Under the pieces are notes generated by a model. The model was given only the letters and a program-made list of their open reading frames with translations, did no database searches and was not told where the DNA came from. A DNA stretch of 18,660 nucleotides, taken from contig JAUUYW010000019.1 of NCBI GenBank assembly GCA_030590265.1, positions 1 through 18,660 on the forward strand, written 5' to 3'. Numbering within the stretch: the first letter of the stretch is position 1; each line of letters begins with the position of its first letter. Position numbers and translations under genes: made by a program. The stretch is from Candidatus Krumholzibacteriia bacterium. Lineage in GTDB: Bacteria > Krumholzibacteriota > Krumholzibacteriia > LZORAL124-64-63. Below, piece by piece: positions 1 to 6,761 of the stretch.

Positions 1-1358
1 ATGGTCACCGATTCAGCACCGGCGCGCAGTGATGTTCGCGCTGCGTCGATGGCTGTGTTGCCGCCACCAATGACGATGGAGCGTCCTTTGATCTTCCGCA
101 AAGGATCCTCTTGGAATCCTTCCAGGAATTTGATTCCACTGACCACTCCATCGGGTGTGGTATCAGACAGACCCAACTCACGATCGCGCCAGGCTCCCAC
201 AGCCAGGAAAATGGCATCGGCACCTTCGGACCGCAAAAAATCCAGGGTAAAATCGCGGCCAAGTTTGACACCAGTTCGAGCCTTGATCCCCAGATCCAAA
301 ATGCCTTGGATCTCCCAATCCAGGATGGCCTTGGGCAGACGATACTCAGGGATCCCATAGCGCAACATGCCACCCAATGTCGGCATCTGCTCAAAGAGAG
401 TCACTTCATGGCCGAGACGCCGCAAAAAGTAAGCGGCACTCAAACCACCCGGACCGCCGCCGATGATCGAAACTTTCTTGCCCGTATCCGGGGCCACCGG
501 GACATGATAGCGTTTATCGGAATTCAATTCCCAGTCGGCGGCAAAGCGCTTCAGATAGTTGATGGCCACCGGTTCGTCCTCGATCTGTCGGCGACATGCC
601 AGGGCGCAGGGTTCCGGACAAACGCGACCAGTGCTCAGGGGTAGGGGATTGGTTTCCTTGACCGTCAACAAGGCCAGTTCGTATTCACCGTTTTTGATAT
701 GCTGGATGTATTTGGGAACATTGACCTGGGCCGGGCATTTCTGCCGGCAAGGTGCCAGGCATTCCGAATACAGATTCCAGTGCAGGATTTTGGTCGTCTC
801 GGAAATGATGCTGATGATGCCCTTTGGGCAGGCCTTGACACAGGCTCCGCAACCGACACAACGAGTGGGATCAAAGATGGGCAAACCCTCATCGCCCATG
901 GTGATGGCGCCAAACTGGCAGGCCCGCACACAGGTGCCCAGGCCCAGACAGCCGTGGTCGCACATCAGCGGCCCGTGGTAGAAGATCATGGCTGCCCGGC
1001 AGTCATCAAATCCTCCATACTCGTATTTGCGTTTGGCTCGCGCGCCACCTTGGCAATCAGGGCAGGCCACTTGGGGTTCGTTGTCCTTCATCTCCATACC
1101 CAGGAAGGCAGCGATGCTGCGAGCCACTTCGGTTTGACCCACCACACAGGCGTTGACTTCGGCTTCACCCTGGACAATGGCTGCAGCGCATGCTGAACAG
1201 CCGGCCAGGCCGCAACCGCCGCAGTTGGCCCCGGGTAAAAGATCCAAAATGCCCTTGATGCGTGGATCCTCATCGACGTAGAATACGCGTGCGGCCACAC
1301 CCAGTCCGACGGCTGCAATCACTGCAATGCCACCCAAAATCAAAGCTGGTACCAACAT
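1..1358 (-). CDS. rnfB: RnfB fused to GltD/NfnB-type FAD-NAD(P)H oxidoreductase (partial, C-terminus off window)
   Basis: Seen: one open frame of 452 codons from ATG at 1358 (GGGAG 8 nt upstream, 16 nt after the rnfA stop) to the window edge. Residues 1-28 are a membrane anchor. C46, C49, C54 and C71 form the RnfB 4Fe-4S motif (C-x2-C-x4-C-x16-C). Two ferredoxin-type clusters follow (C133/137/143/147 and C167/170/173/177). From about residue 195 the sequence changes to the GltD N-terminal Fe-S domain (C200/204/208 and C247/251/255). It continues into an FAD-binding GGGPGG at 300-305, a GGMLRYGIPEYRLPK segment and a second Rossmann motif GGGNTAID at 431-438. Known: RnfB passes electrons between ferredoxin and the membrane Rnf core, and the GltD/NfnB family exchanges electrons between NAD(P)H, FAD and Fe-S clusters. 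Inferred: the fusion gives RnfB its own pyridine-nucleotide site. Normal RnfB is about 190-330 residues, and this one is already longer. The end of the oxidoreductase domain is outside the window. Confidence 0.93.
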   Translation of the reverse strand, partial: MLVPALILGGIAVIAAVGLGVAARVFYVDEDPRIKGILDLLPGANCGGCGLAGCSACAAAIVQGEAEVNACVVGQTEVARSIAAFLGMEMKDNEPQVACPDCQGGARAKRKYEYGGFDDCRAAMIFYHGPLMCDHGCLGLGTCVRACQFGAITMGDEGLPIFDPTRCVGCGACVKACPKGIISIISETTKILHWNLYSECLAPCRQKCPAQVNVPKYIQHIKNGEYELALLTVKETNPLPLSTGRVCPEPCALACRRQIEDEPVAINYLKRFAADWELNSDKRYHVPVAPDTGKKVSIIGGGPGGLSAAYFLRRLGHEVTLFEQMPTLGGMLRYGIPEYRLPKAILDWEIQGILDLGIKARTGVKLGRDFTLDFLRSEGADAIFLAVGAWRDRELGLSDTTPDGVVSGIKFLEGFQEDPLRKIKGRSIVIGGGNTAIDAARTSLRAGAESVT

Positions 1359-1374
1359 TCCGTTTACTCCCGAG

Positions 1375-1950
1375 TCAGTTAGTCATTCCCACAAAACCCA
1401 TGAAGGCCAACGACATAACGCCTGCAGTGACCAACGCGATGGCCGTGCCTCGCATGGCGATAGGGACCGACGAGATAAACAAACGCTCCCGGACACTGGC
1501 GAAAAGCAGAATTGCCACGGCAAAGCCTGTTGCACTTGCCGCCGAGAAAACAATCATTTGCACAAATCCTAATTCATACTTGATGTTCAACAGAGCAATG
1601 CCCATCACCGCACAGTTGGTGGTGATCAATGGCAGGAAGATCCCAAGTGAGTCATACAGACCCTTGCTCTGCTTCTTGATGAAGATTTCTACGAATTGAA
1701 CAAGGGCGGCGATGACCAGGATGAAGACAAGGGTTTTGAGGTACTCCAGTCCCTGCGGTTTGAGCAGGTAGTGGTACACTACCCAGGTAAAAATCGAAGC
1801 GATGACGGCCACAAAAGTGACGGCCGCGCCCATGCCGATAGCGGTGCCCAGTTTCTTGGATACGCCGCAGAAGGGGCAATTGCCAAGGTACTGCGCCAAC
1901 AGAATGTTGTTGACGAAAATTGCTCCGATAGCCAGTAGAAACAAGTCCAT
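1375..1950 (-). CDS. rnfA: Rnf complex membrane subunit A
   Basis: This 191-residue integral membrane protein has about six transmembrane helices. Signature segments are AQYLGNCPFCG (C25, C28) and TTNCAVMGIALLN (C113). Known: RnfA and RnfE are homologous, inverted in the membrane, and together hold an Fe-S centre that carries electrons across it. The length matches the family (E. coli RsxA is about 193 residues). An in-frame GTG three codons upstream lies inside the ribosome binding site. The ATG at 1950 has AGGAGG 8 nt before it and is the better start. The gene begins 12 nt after the rnfE stop and precedes rnfB, the usual CDGEAB order. No key residue appears missing, so the membrane core seems functional. 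Confidence 0.95.
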   Translation of the reverse strand: MDLFLLAIGAIFVNNILLAQYLGNCPFCGVSKKLGTAIGMGAAVTFVAVIASIFTWVVYHYLLKPQGLEYLKTLVFILVIAALVQFVEIFIKKQSKGLYDSLGIFLPLITTNCAVMGIALLNIKYELGFVQMIVFSAASATGFAVAILLFASVRERLFISSVPIAMRGTAIALVTAGVMSLAFMGFVGMTN

Positions 1951-1962
1951 CGTATTCACCTC

Positions 1963-2574
1963 CTAGGTCTGGATAAAGAATTCGCCACGTTTGCGGCTCC
2001 ACGCGTTCATCAAGCCCAGCAACAACCCCAAACACAGGAAAGCACCGGGGGCCTGGACCATAAAACCAAAAGGTTCGTAGCTGTCTGGAAGGACTGCCAT
2101 ACCAAACCAGGTACCAAGTCCAAGGATTTCCCGAATGGATCCAACAAGGGTCAGTGACAGGGAAAAGCCTGTTCCCACACTCAAGCCGTCGGCCATGGAC
2201 AAATGCACCGGGTTGCGCGCAGCGAAGGCCTCGGCCCTACCCAAAATGATGCAGTTGACAACGATCAATGGGATGTAAATTCCCAGTTGTTGCGAAAGAG
2301 GGAAGAAGAAGGCCTTCATGGCCAATTCGACGATCACCACCAGGGTGGCGATAACCACGATGTAGCTGGCGATGCGAACTTTGTCAGGAATCACTTTTCG
2401 CAAAAGCGAAATGAACATGTTCGAGAAAATCAAGACGAAGGTCACGGCAATTCCCATACCCAGGCCGTTCTCTGCCGTGGCGGTCACAGCCAGAGTAGGG
2501 CACAGGCCAAGAACCATCCGGAACGGTGGCAGATCCCGCCAGAGACCGTGGGTCAATGTTTGACGCATGTTCAT
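1963..2574 (-). CDS. rnfE: Rnf complex membrane subunit E
   Basis: This 203-residue, multi-helix membrane protein is the partner of RnfA. The diagnostic motifs are GLCPTLAVT (C25) and IPLIVVNCIILGRAEAFA (C108). In the known family these two cysteines help bind the membrane-embedded Fe-S centre together with the RnfA cysteines. The ATG at 2574 overlaps the rnfG stop by four bases (ATGA), and GGAGG lies 9 nt upstream, so translation is probably coupled. The N-terminus is short compared with many RnfE proteins, and the usual Asn-Pro segment before GLCPTLAVT reads LPPFRM. The rest is conserved. Confidence 0.94.
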   Translation of the reverse strand: MNMRQTLTHGLWRDLPPFRMVLGLCPTLAVTATAENGLGMGIAVTFVLIFSNMFISLLRKVIPDKVRIASYIVVIATLVVIVELAMKAFFFPLSQQLGIYIPLIVVNCIILGRAEAFAARNPVHLSMADGLSVGTGFSLSLTLVGSIREILGLGTWFGMAVLPDSYEPFGFMVQAPGAFLCLGLLLGLMNAWSRKRGEFFIQT

Positions 2575-3197
2575 TGGCTTTCACCTCCAGGTGCTGGGCT
2601 ATCGGCTGTCTGTTCCGCTATGAGTGATAGGATCTCCTGGCGGTGATCCCGCAACAAATCCACCACCTGGTTGGTGCCATCGACCATGGCCCTGGATGAG
2701 AATGTGGCGCCGGTGATGGCGTCGATTCGACTGCCTTCACCACTCAAGGCCACTGGTTGGTCCAAGGTCAAACCAATCCATTGTTGACGGAAGCCAACCA
2801 GCTCAACCTTGGCGCCTACGCCCGGGGTTTCGCTGTGGCTGACGATTTCCACGCCCAAGGCTTGGTTGTTGCGTGGATCCATCCCGATCATGATCACGAT
2901 GTCACCGCTGTAACCGCCGTGCCCGGCAGCTTCGATAGCCAAACCTGTCACTTCACCATCGGCTTCTTGCCGATAAAACACCGGGTAAATCAGGTCACCC
3001 ACCGGAACACTCAACTTTTCTGCCAGCAAATCCTGGGCTGGTTGCTGGAACAAGCGTTCCAGGGCAGGTCCACGCACATAGAAATCCTCTTGCATTTCGA
3101 TGCGATCGGCCAGACTAGTGCGCACGAAAGCCAAAGCTGCCGCACTCAGGGAGCAAATGACTCCCAAGACAAGAACCAGGTGAGCGATTTCACGCAT
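2571..3197 (-). CDS. rnfG: Rnf complex flavoprotein subunit G
   Basis: This 208-residue protein has one N-terminal membrane anchor (residues 5-25) and a periplasmic FMN-binding domain. The flavin attachment motif is present as TGATFSS at 162-168, so T165 is the predicted phosphoester-linked FMN site, loaded by an ApbE-type transferase that is not in the window. The Gly-rich segment AAGHGGYSGDIVIMIGMD and the ETPGVGAK segment are typical of RnfG/NqrC. The start at 3197 overlaps rnfD by 8 bases and has AGGAGG 9 nt upstream. RnfG normally relays electrons on the outer face. Here it is a natural contact for the co-encoded octaheme cytochrome, which is inference. Confidence 0.94.
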   Translation of the reverse strand: MREIAHLVLVLGVICSLSAAALAFVRTSLADRIEMQEDFYVRGPALERLFQQPAQDLLAEKLSVPVGDLIYPVFYRQEADGEVTGLAIEAAGHGGYSGDIVIMIGMDPRNNQALGVEIVSHSETPGVGAKVELVGFRQQWIGLTLDQPVALSGEGSRIDAITGATFSSRAMVDGTNQVVDLLRDHRQEILSLIAEQTADSPAPGGESQ

Positions 3198-4170
3198 TGT
3201 CCTGCACCTCCTGACCCACGATCGATGGTGTTATGCGGTCCAACAATGGACTGCAGAAATTGGCGAGCAGGACGGCGAAGATTGCTCCGTCCACATGAAT
3301 CGAGAAGGTTCGTATGAGCACCAGCAAGGTTCCCATGAGCAGCCCGTAGAGAAACATGGGCCAGGGATTGACGGGTGAGGTTGTGTGTTCGGGTGCAAAG
3401 AAAAAAATCATCAGAATCGTGCTGCCGGCCAACAAGTGGAATACAGGGCCCATGGACTGATCGGGTGCAATCATACCGAACAAGGCAGCAAAAGCTACCA
3501 CGCCCAGGATACAACCTGCCGGGATCTGCCAGGGAATCTCGCGGGTCAGCATCAGAAACAGGCCGCCCAACAGCAGCCACAACACCAGGGCATTGCCCAC
3601 ACCACCGACCTGCATTCCGAGGAAGAGGTCGGATAAGTTGAAATCGGCTTGGGCGCTGGGACCAAGGGTCTTGACCAGGCGCATGGGCTCAACCATGGTT
3701 GTAGACCAGGCTTGGGCAATCAGGGACTCGGTATAGTCCAATCGCGAAGGCCATGATACAGCCAAAATGGCGTAACCCAGGGCAACCGGATGCACAGTGT
3801 AGGCACCCCAACCACCGTAGAGCTTTTTGCCGATGATAACCGTCAGAAGTGATCCAATGACCACCAGCCACCAAGGCGAACCAACGGGCAACAGGAAAGC
3901 CAGCAGGACAGCCATGGTGACACTGCTGTAATTACCAGCCAAATCGCGGTTGGGCACCAAGGCGTTCCAGACCACTTCGGCAACAACCGAAACAACCACT
4001 GCGAGGGCGATCACACGCAAGCCTGCAAAACCGAAGTAGAAACCACTGGCGATTATGGCTGGCAGCAGGGCCAGAAGCCAGGTTAGCTGGATTCCTGGTA
4101 GGGAACTGCCGTCTCGCCAATGAGGACTTGCGGCAACATTGTATTGGCACTGGGGAGTGTCTGGGTTCAT
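3190..4170 (-). CDS. rnfD: Rnf complex membrane subunit D, divergent
   Basis: This 326-residue protein has about nine to ten hydrophobic helices. LLPVGSPWWLVVIGSLL followed by GKKLYGG at 115-121 and the helix pattern identify RnfD/NqrB. Two normally conserved sites differ. The segment after KKLYGG reads WGAYTVHPVALGYA rather than the usual GLGxNxFNPA. The flavinylation site, normally a Thr directly before Pro-Leu, reads TTMVEPMRLVK at 157-167 (bases about 3671-3703), with Glu161 before the Pro. Known: RnfD usually carries covalent FMN at that Thr. Inferred: FMN may be absent or attached elsewhere. The start has GAGG 8 nt upstream and lies 4 nt after the rnfC stop. Family membership is firm; loss of flavin is less sure without an alignment. 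Confidence 0.92.
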   Translation of the reverse strand: MNPDTPQCQYNVAASPHWRDGSSLPGIQLTWLLALLPAIIASGFYFGFAGLRVIALAVVVSVVAEVVWNALVPNRDLAGNYSSVTMAVLLAFLLPVGSPWWLVVIGSLLTVIIGKKLYGGWGAYTVHPVALGYAILAVSWPSRLDYTESLIAQAWSTTMVEPMRLVKTLGPSAQADFNLSDLFLGMQVGGVGNALVLWLLLGGLFLMLTREIPWQIPAGCILGVVAFAALFGMIAPDQSMGPVFHLLAGSTILMIFFFAPEHTTSPVNPWPMFLYGLLMGTLLVLIRTFSIHVDGAIFAVLLANFCSPLLDRITPSIVGQEVQDNA

Positions 4171-4174
4171 ATCT

Positions 4175-5455
4175 TCAACCTCTGTAGTTGCTGGCCATCT
4201 TCACCATTTGCAGCAAAGGCCGGTGGGCTGGGCACACATAAGCACATAGGCCGCAGTCTATGCAGGCCTCCGGATGATAGGTTTGAGCCTGGGTCAGTTG
4301 GTCGAACTCGACGCAGCGACCGATGAGGTGTATTTGCAAATTCACAGGGCAGGCCCGGGTGCAGCGACCACAGTTGACGCAAATAAAATTGACATCGGCG
4401 ATGATGTCCTGGGCTTTCAATACGTGGATTCCCGCCTGGAATTTGCTCAGCGGCGTATCCAGGGTGAATTGTGCGGTGCCGGACATGGGGCCACCCATGA
4501 TCACGCGATCGCCATCTTCCACAACCAACCCCTGACTGGCCAGCAGATCGCCGAGGGATGTACCCACCGCAGTGCGCACAGTCACGGGTTTGAAATCCCT
4601 ACTGGAGGTGATGGTGACAGTTTTGAGGATGCAGGGGCGACCTTCCAGGGCATCGTACATGTCCAACAGTTGCTCCACCGAGATGACGGCAACACCGCCT
4701 GACCGGTAGGACGCATTGTTGGGCACTTTGACACCCGTCAAACGCCTGACATACTGCCGTTCGATGCGATTGCGGAAATCGTTTGGCAGGGGAACGACAT
4801 GGGCCAGATCGGCGAAAGCATCGGCGGCCCAATCCGCATCGGTTTGGCTCACGGCCAGCTTCACCCGTGCTTTGGGCACGATCTCGGAGAGACGCACCAG
4901 AGCCTGTTGAATTTCTTTTGACCGTGTCCGCAGCAACACTCTGAAGCTGCATATGGTGGGTTCCTGATTCACACCCTTGATCACGATGTGTTGGATGTCA
5001 GGATAGTCTGCCATGTCTTCTTCACTGTCGTCACGGCCGGGTGTAGTCCAGGGTGAAATCACACCTGCAGCCCGCAACAGATCCACTCGGGTGGGTGACT
5101 GCGGGTCAATATTGCATTGGCGCAACAATTCGTCGCCAGCCAACGGGGGAGCGTCACTTTTTTCAATGACAACGGCTGGCACGTGGAAACTGCGGGCCGC
5201 CCACATGGTTTTCAGCTCAACAACTTTTCCACTGATGGAAGCATGGATGAAATTGTTGCGTTCGGACCGACCAATCACCTGGTTGCAGGCCACTTCGTCG
5301 CCCACTTGAACAAGGGGCCAAAAGAGAATCTGCCCTGGATACTCCAGCGGGATAAGTACCTTATCCGGAGCAGGCAAATCTACAATTTCCAAAGGACATT
5401 CCAGTGGTGTCGGCACACGCGAAGCGGGTGATTTGAGAACATCCAAAACATTCAT
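4175..5455 (-). CDS. rnfC: RnfC-like subunit with degenerate FMN/NADH site
   Basis: This 426-residue protein is recognisable over its length as RnfC. It has an N-terminal barrel-sandwich domain ending in HASISGKVVEL (71-81), a 51K-like domain, an SLBB region with IMGGPMSG (319-326), and two 4Fe-4S motifs (C359/362/365/369 and C398/401/404/408). Known RnfC proteins bind FMN and NADH through GLGGAGFPT and NxxECEPY, followed by KYPxGGEK. Here the matching places read GVISPWTTPGR (131-141), KGVNQEPTI (160-168) and FRNRIER (227-233). The nucleotide site therefore looks lost while the electron-transfer Fe-S domain is kept. The ATG at 5455 has AGGGGAAGG just upstream and lies 19 nt after the cytochrome stop. 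The frame stays open farther upstream, but that part is only the cytochrome gene read out of frame. Confidence 0.93.
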   Translation of the reverse strand: MNVLDVLKSPASRVPTPLECPLEIVDLPAPDKVLIPLEYPGQILFWPLVQVGDEVACNQVIGRSERNNFIHASISGKVVELKTMWAARSFHVPAVVIEKSDAPPLAGDELLRQCNIDPQSPTRVDLLRAAGVISPWTTPGRDDSEEDMADYPDIQHIVIKGVNQEPTICSFRVLLRTRSKEIQQALVRLSEIVPKARVKLAVSQTDADWAADAFADLAHVVPLPNDFRNRIERQYVRRLTGVKVPNNASYRSGGVAVISVEQLLDMYDALEGRPCILKTVTITSSRDFKPVTVRTAVGTSLGDLLASQGLVVEDGDRVIMGGPMSGTAQFTLDTPLSKFQAGIHVLKAQDIIADVNFICVNCGRCTRACPVNLQIHLIGRCVEFDQLTQAQTYHPEACIDCGLCAYVCPAHRPLLQMVKMASNYRG

Positions 5456-5474
5456 GAGCCTTCCCCTTCGTGCA

Positions 5475-6113
5475 TCATAAGAGATGACATGCCTTGCAGA
5501 TGGCCTGGTCCTGGTCGTCGATGAAACGCTCGGCGGCCTGCTGGCGATGGCATGATGTACAACCATGGTGATAAATCTCGACGACGGGTCCGGGTTGGTG
5601 GCAATCGGTGCAGGTGTGGTCCTCAATTTCCAGCAGTTCGGAGTGTGAGAATTCCGCCGGTGTATAATCCGGATCGTCGTGGCATTGCTGGCAGTCTCCG
5701 GTGTTTGCGGGAACGATTGTCTCAGCAACTGCAGCTGGGTGACAGGCGCGGCAATTGCGGGCTGCAGTATCCGGTTGCAACAGATGGCAGTCGGTGCAGG
5801 AGTGGTCCTCGATTTCCAGATATTCATCGTGGGTAAAGGCGCCGTGCACGTACTCAGGATCGTCATGACAATCACTGCAGTCACAGGCTTGGCCCTGGAT
5901 CAGTGCATGGTGACAGGCCACACACTGGGTATCGTGTTCCTGGTGGTCGGCATGGGTGAAGAGAACAGAACCTCCAGCGTTGCCGAGGTAGAAACGTCGT
6001 CCTGCAACCGAAGGATCCGGTTGCAGGTACCCGAAAATGGCCACGGCGGCAGCCACCAAAGTGAGGATGAAAAGAGGACGGTTTGAAGGAGCCAATGGAT
6101 TTTTGTTAGGCAT
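5475..6113 (-). CDS. octaheme c-type cytochrome, membrane-anchored or secreted
   Basis: This 212-residue protein has an uncleaved or cleavable N-terminal hydrophobic segment (13-30), then a periplasmic domain with eight CXXCH heme motifs starting at C64, C79, C106, C121, C141, C168, C185 and C206. The spare histidines and spacing resemble class III (c3-type) cytochromes. An internal duplication is visible: residues 82-113 and 144-175 share the CHDDP-Y, E/D-LEIEDH and CTDCH pattern. It is acidic. ATG at 6113 is chosen because GGAG lies 11 nt upstream; a GTG at 6125 would overlap the preceding gene. It sits directly before rnfC. Multiheme cytochromes are also encoded with rnf in Desulfovibrio and Methanosarcina acetivorans, where the latter (MmcA) takes electrons from Rnf. 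A similar role here is inference. Confidence 0.93.
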   Translation of the reverse strand: MPNKNPLAPSNRPLFILTLVAAAVAIFGYLQPDPSVAGRRFYLGNAGGSVLFTHADHQEHDTQCVACHHALIQGQACDCSDCHDDPEYVHGAFTHDEYLEIEDHSCTDCHLLQPDTAARNCRACHPAAVAETIVPANTGDCQQCHDDPDYTPAEFSHSELLEIEDHTCTDCHQPGPVVEIYHHGCTSCHRQQAAERFIDDQDQAICKACHLL

Positions 6114-6118
6114 GGCTA

Positions 6119-6592
6119 TCACCACTCCATGCTGTCGTCGAGGATAATCTTGTGCTCATCATCAGGATCGATTAAATGCCATTGGCAACCAACGCGCATG
6201 CAAAAGTAGAAGGGCACACGCACCGTTGATATCCCTCCCAAAACACAGGCGACGTGGGAATCACCCCGGTCACATTTGCGTTCGCCGGCCCGCAATGAAG
6301 ACTGGCAATGCCAGCAGCGCAGATCCGATACTTCTTCTCCTTCCGTAAGCTGAAGATTGCTTTTGCGCTCAAAGGCATTGACGAAGGGACTGAGTTTCAT
6401 CCAGCCGGAGTTGCCTTCAGGATCGATTGTCTCGAGGTGGAGCTCATTGTCCTTCATCAAACTGCGGGAACAGTGGGGACAATAGCAGCGCAGGAAAGAA
6501 CCGGTCTTCAGGACCGTACGATCATTGTAGTGGTGCTTATCCCAAACTTTGTCTTGCCAACTGTTTTTTTGGCCGGATTTTTCTTCACTCAT
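6119..6592 (-). CDS. Cys-rich zinc-ribbon-like protein, first gene of the rnf operon
   Basis: I do not recognise this 157-residue protein. It has no signal peptide or membrane helix, so it is probably cytosolic. It carries nine cysteines: CYCPHC at 36-41, CWHC at 93-96, C107, C116, C131 and C136. The two CxxC pairs (38/41 and 93/96) could form a zinc ribbon, and the rest could bind a second metal or an Fe-S cluster. The start at 6592 has AGAGG 7 nt upstream. The gene ends 5 nt before the cytochrome start, so it is the promoter-proximal member of the operon. A role in assembly or regulation of the Rnf/cytochrome unit is possible but has no direct support. Confidence 0.8.
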   Translation of the reverse strand: MSEEKSGQKNSWQDKVWDKHHYNDRTVLKTGSFLRCYCPHCSRSLMKDNELHLETIDPEGNSGWMKLSPFVNAFERKSNLQLTEGEEVSDLRCWHCQSSLRAGERKCDRGDSHVACVLGGISTVRVPFYFCMRVGCQWHLIDPDDEHKIILDDSMEW

Positions 6593-6613
6593 TAAACAGC
6601 CTCTTTTCTGCGG

Positions 6614-6631
6614 ATGTTAAACCCTTAACAT
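6614..6631. promoter_or_regulatory. candidate Rex operator
   Basis: The 18-bp sequence is a perfect palindrome, ATGTTAA-ACCC-TTAACAT. Its core TGTTAA-N4-TTAACA fits the operator known for the redox repressor Rex in clostridia and Thermotogales. It lies 22 nt upstream of the first operon gene, where a bound repressor would block transcription. Rex releases DNA when NADH is high, so the operon would be turned on by reducing conditions. No rex gene is in the window. Confidence 0.6.
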
Positions 6632-6637
6632 TTACAA

Positions 6638-6666
6638 AAAGTAAACAACAGTTTTGGCGAAAACAA
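6638..6666 (-). promoter_or_regulatory. possible sigma-70 promoter of the rnf operon
   Basis: On the minus strand TTGTTT and TACTTT are separated by 17 bases inside an AT-rich 169-bp intergenic stretch. The predicted start of transcription would fall just before the Rex-like palindrome, which suits repression. The -10 match is weak (3 of 6), so this is tentative. A small inverted repeat, TTTAC-N5-GTAAA (6631-6645), overlaps the -10 side. Confidence 0.3.
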
Positions 6667-6708
6667 GTTAAACCATTGGTATTTTTTAAGTTAACGCATA
6701 TTAAAATT

Positions 6709-6735
6709 GTGGATATTGAGTTAGTAGATATTGAA
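6709..6735. repeat. 15-bp spaced direct repeat upstream of the rnf operon
   Basis: GTGGATATTGAG (6709-6720) recurs as GTAGATATTGAA (6724-6735) with a 15-bp period, upstream of the presumed promoter. The spacing is not a full helical turn multiple. It might bind a regulator or be chance in AT-rich DNA. Confidence 0.35.
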
Positions 6736-6761
6736 ATGGTAGGTCTTTCACCCGGTGCCTC

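Noticed and set aside
1..1358. RnfB-GltD junction as a chimera of two genes
   Set aside because: The frame is continuous over 452 codons with no stop, no intergenic-like sequence, and uniform composition across the junction, so a true fusion is more likely.
5456..5884. Upstream extension of the rnfC frame (total 569 residues)
   Set aside because: It is the cytochrome gene read in another frame. ATG 5455 has a strong ribosome binding site and starts the RnfC homology.
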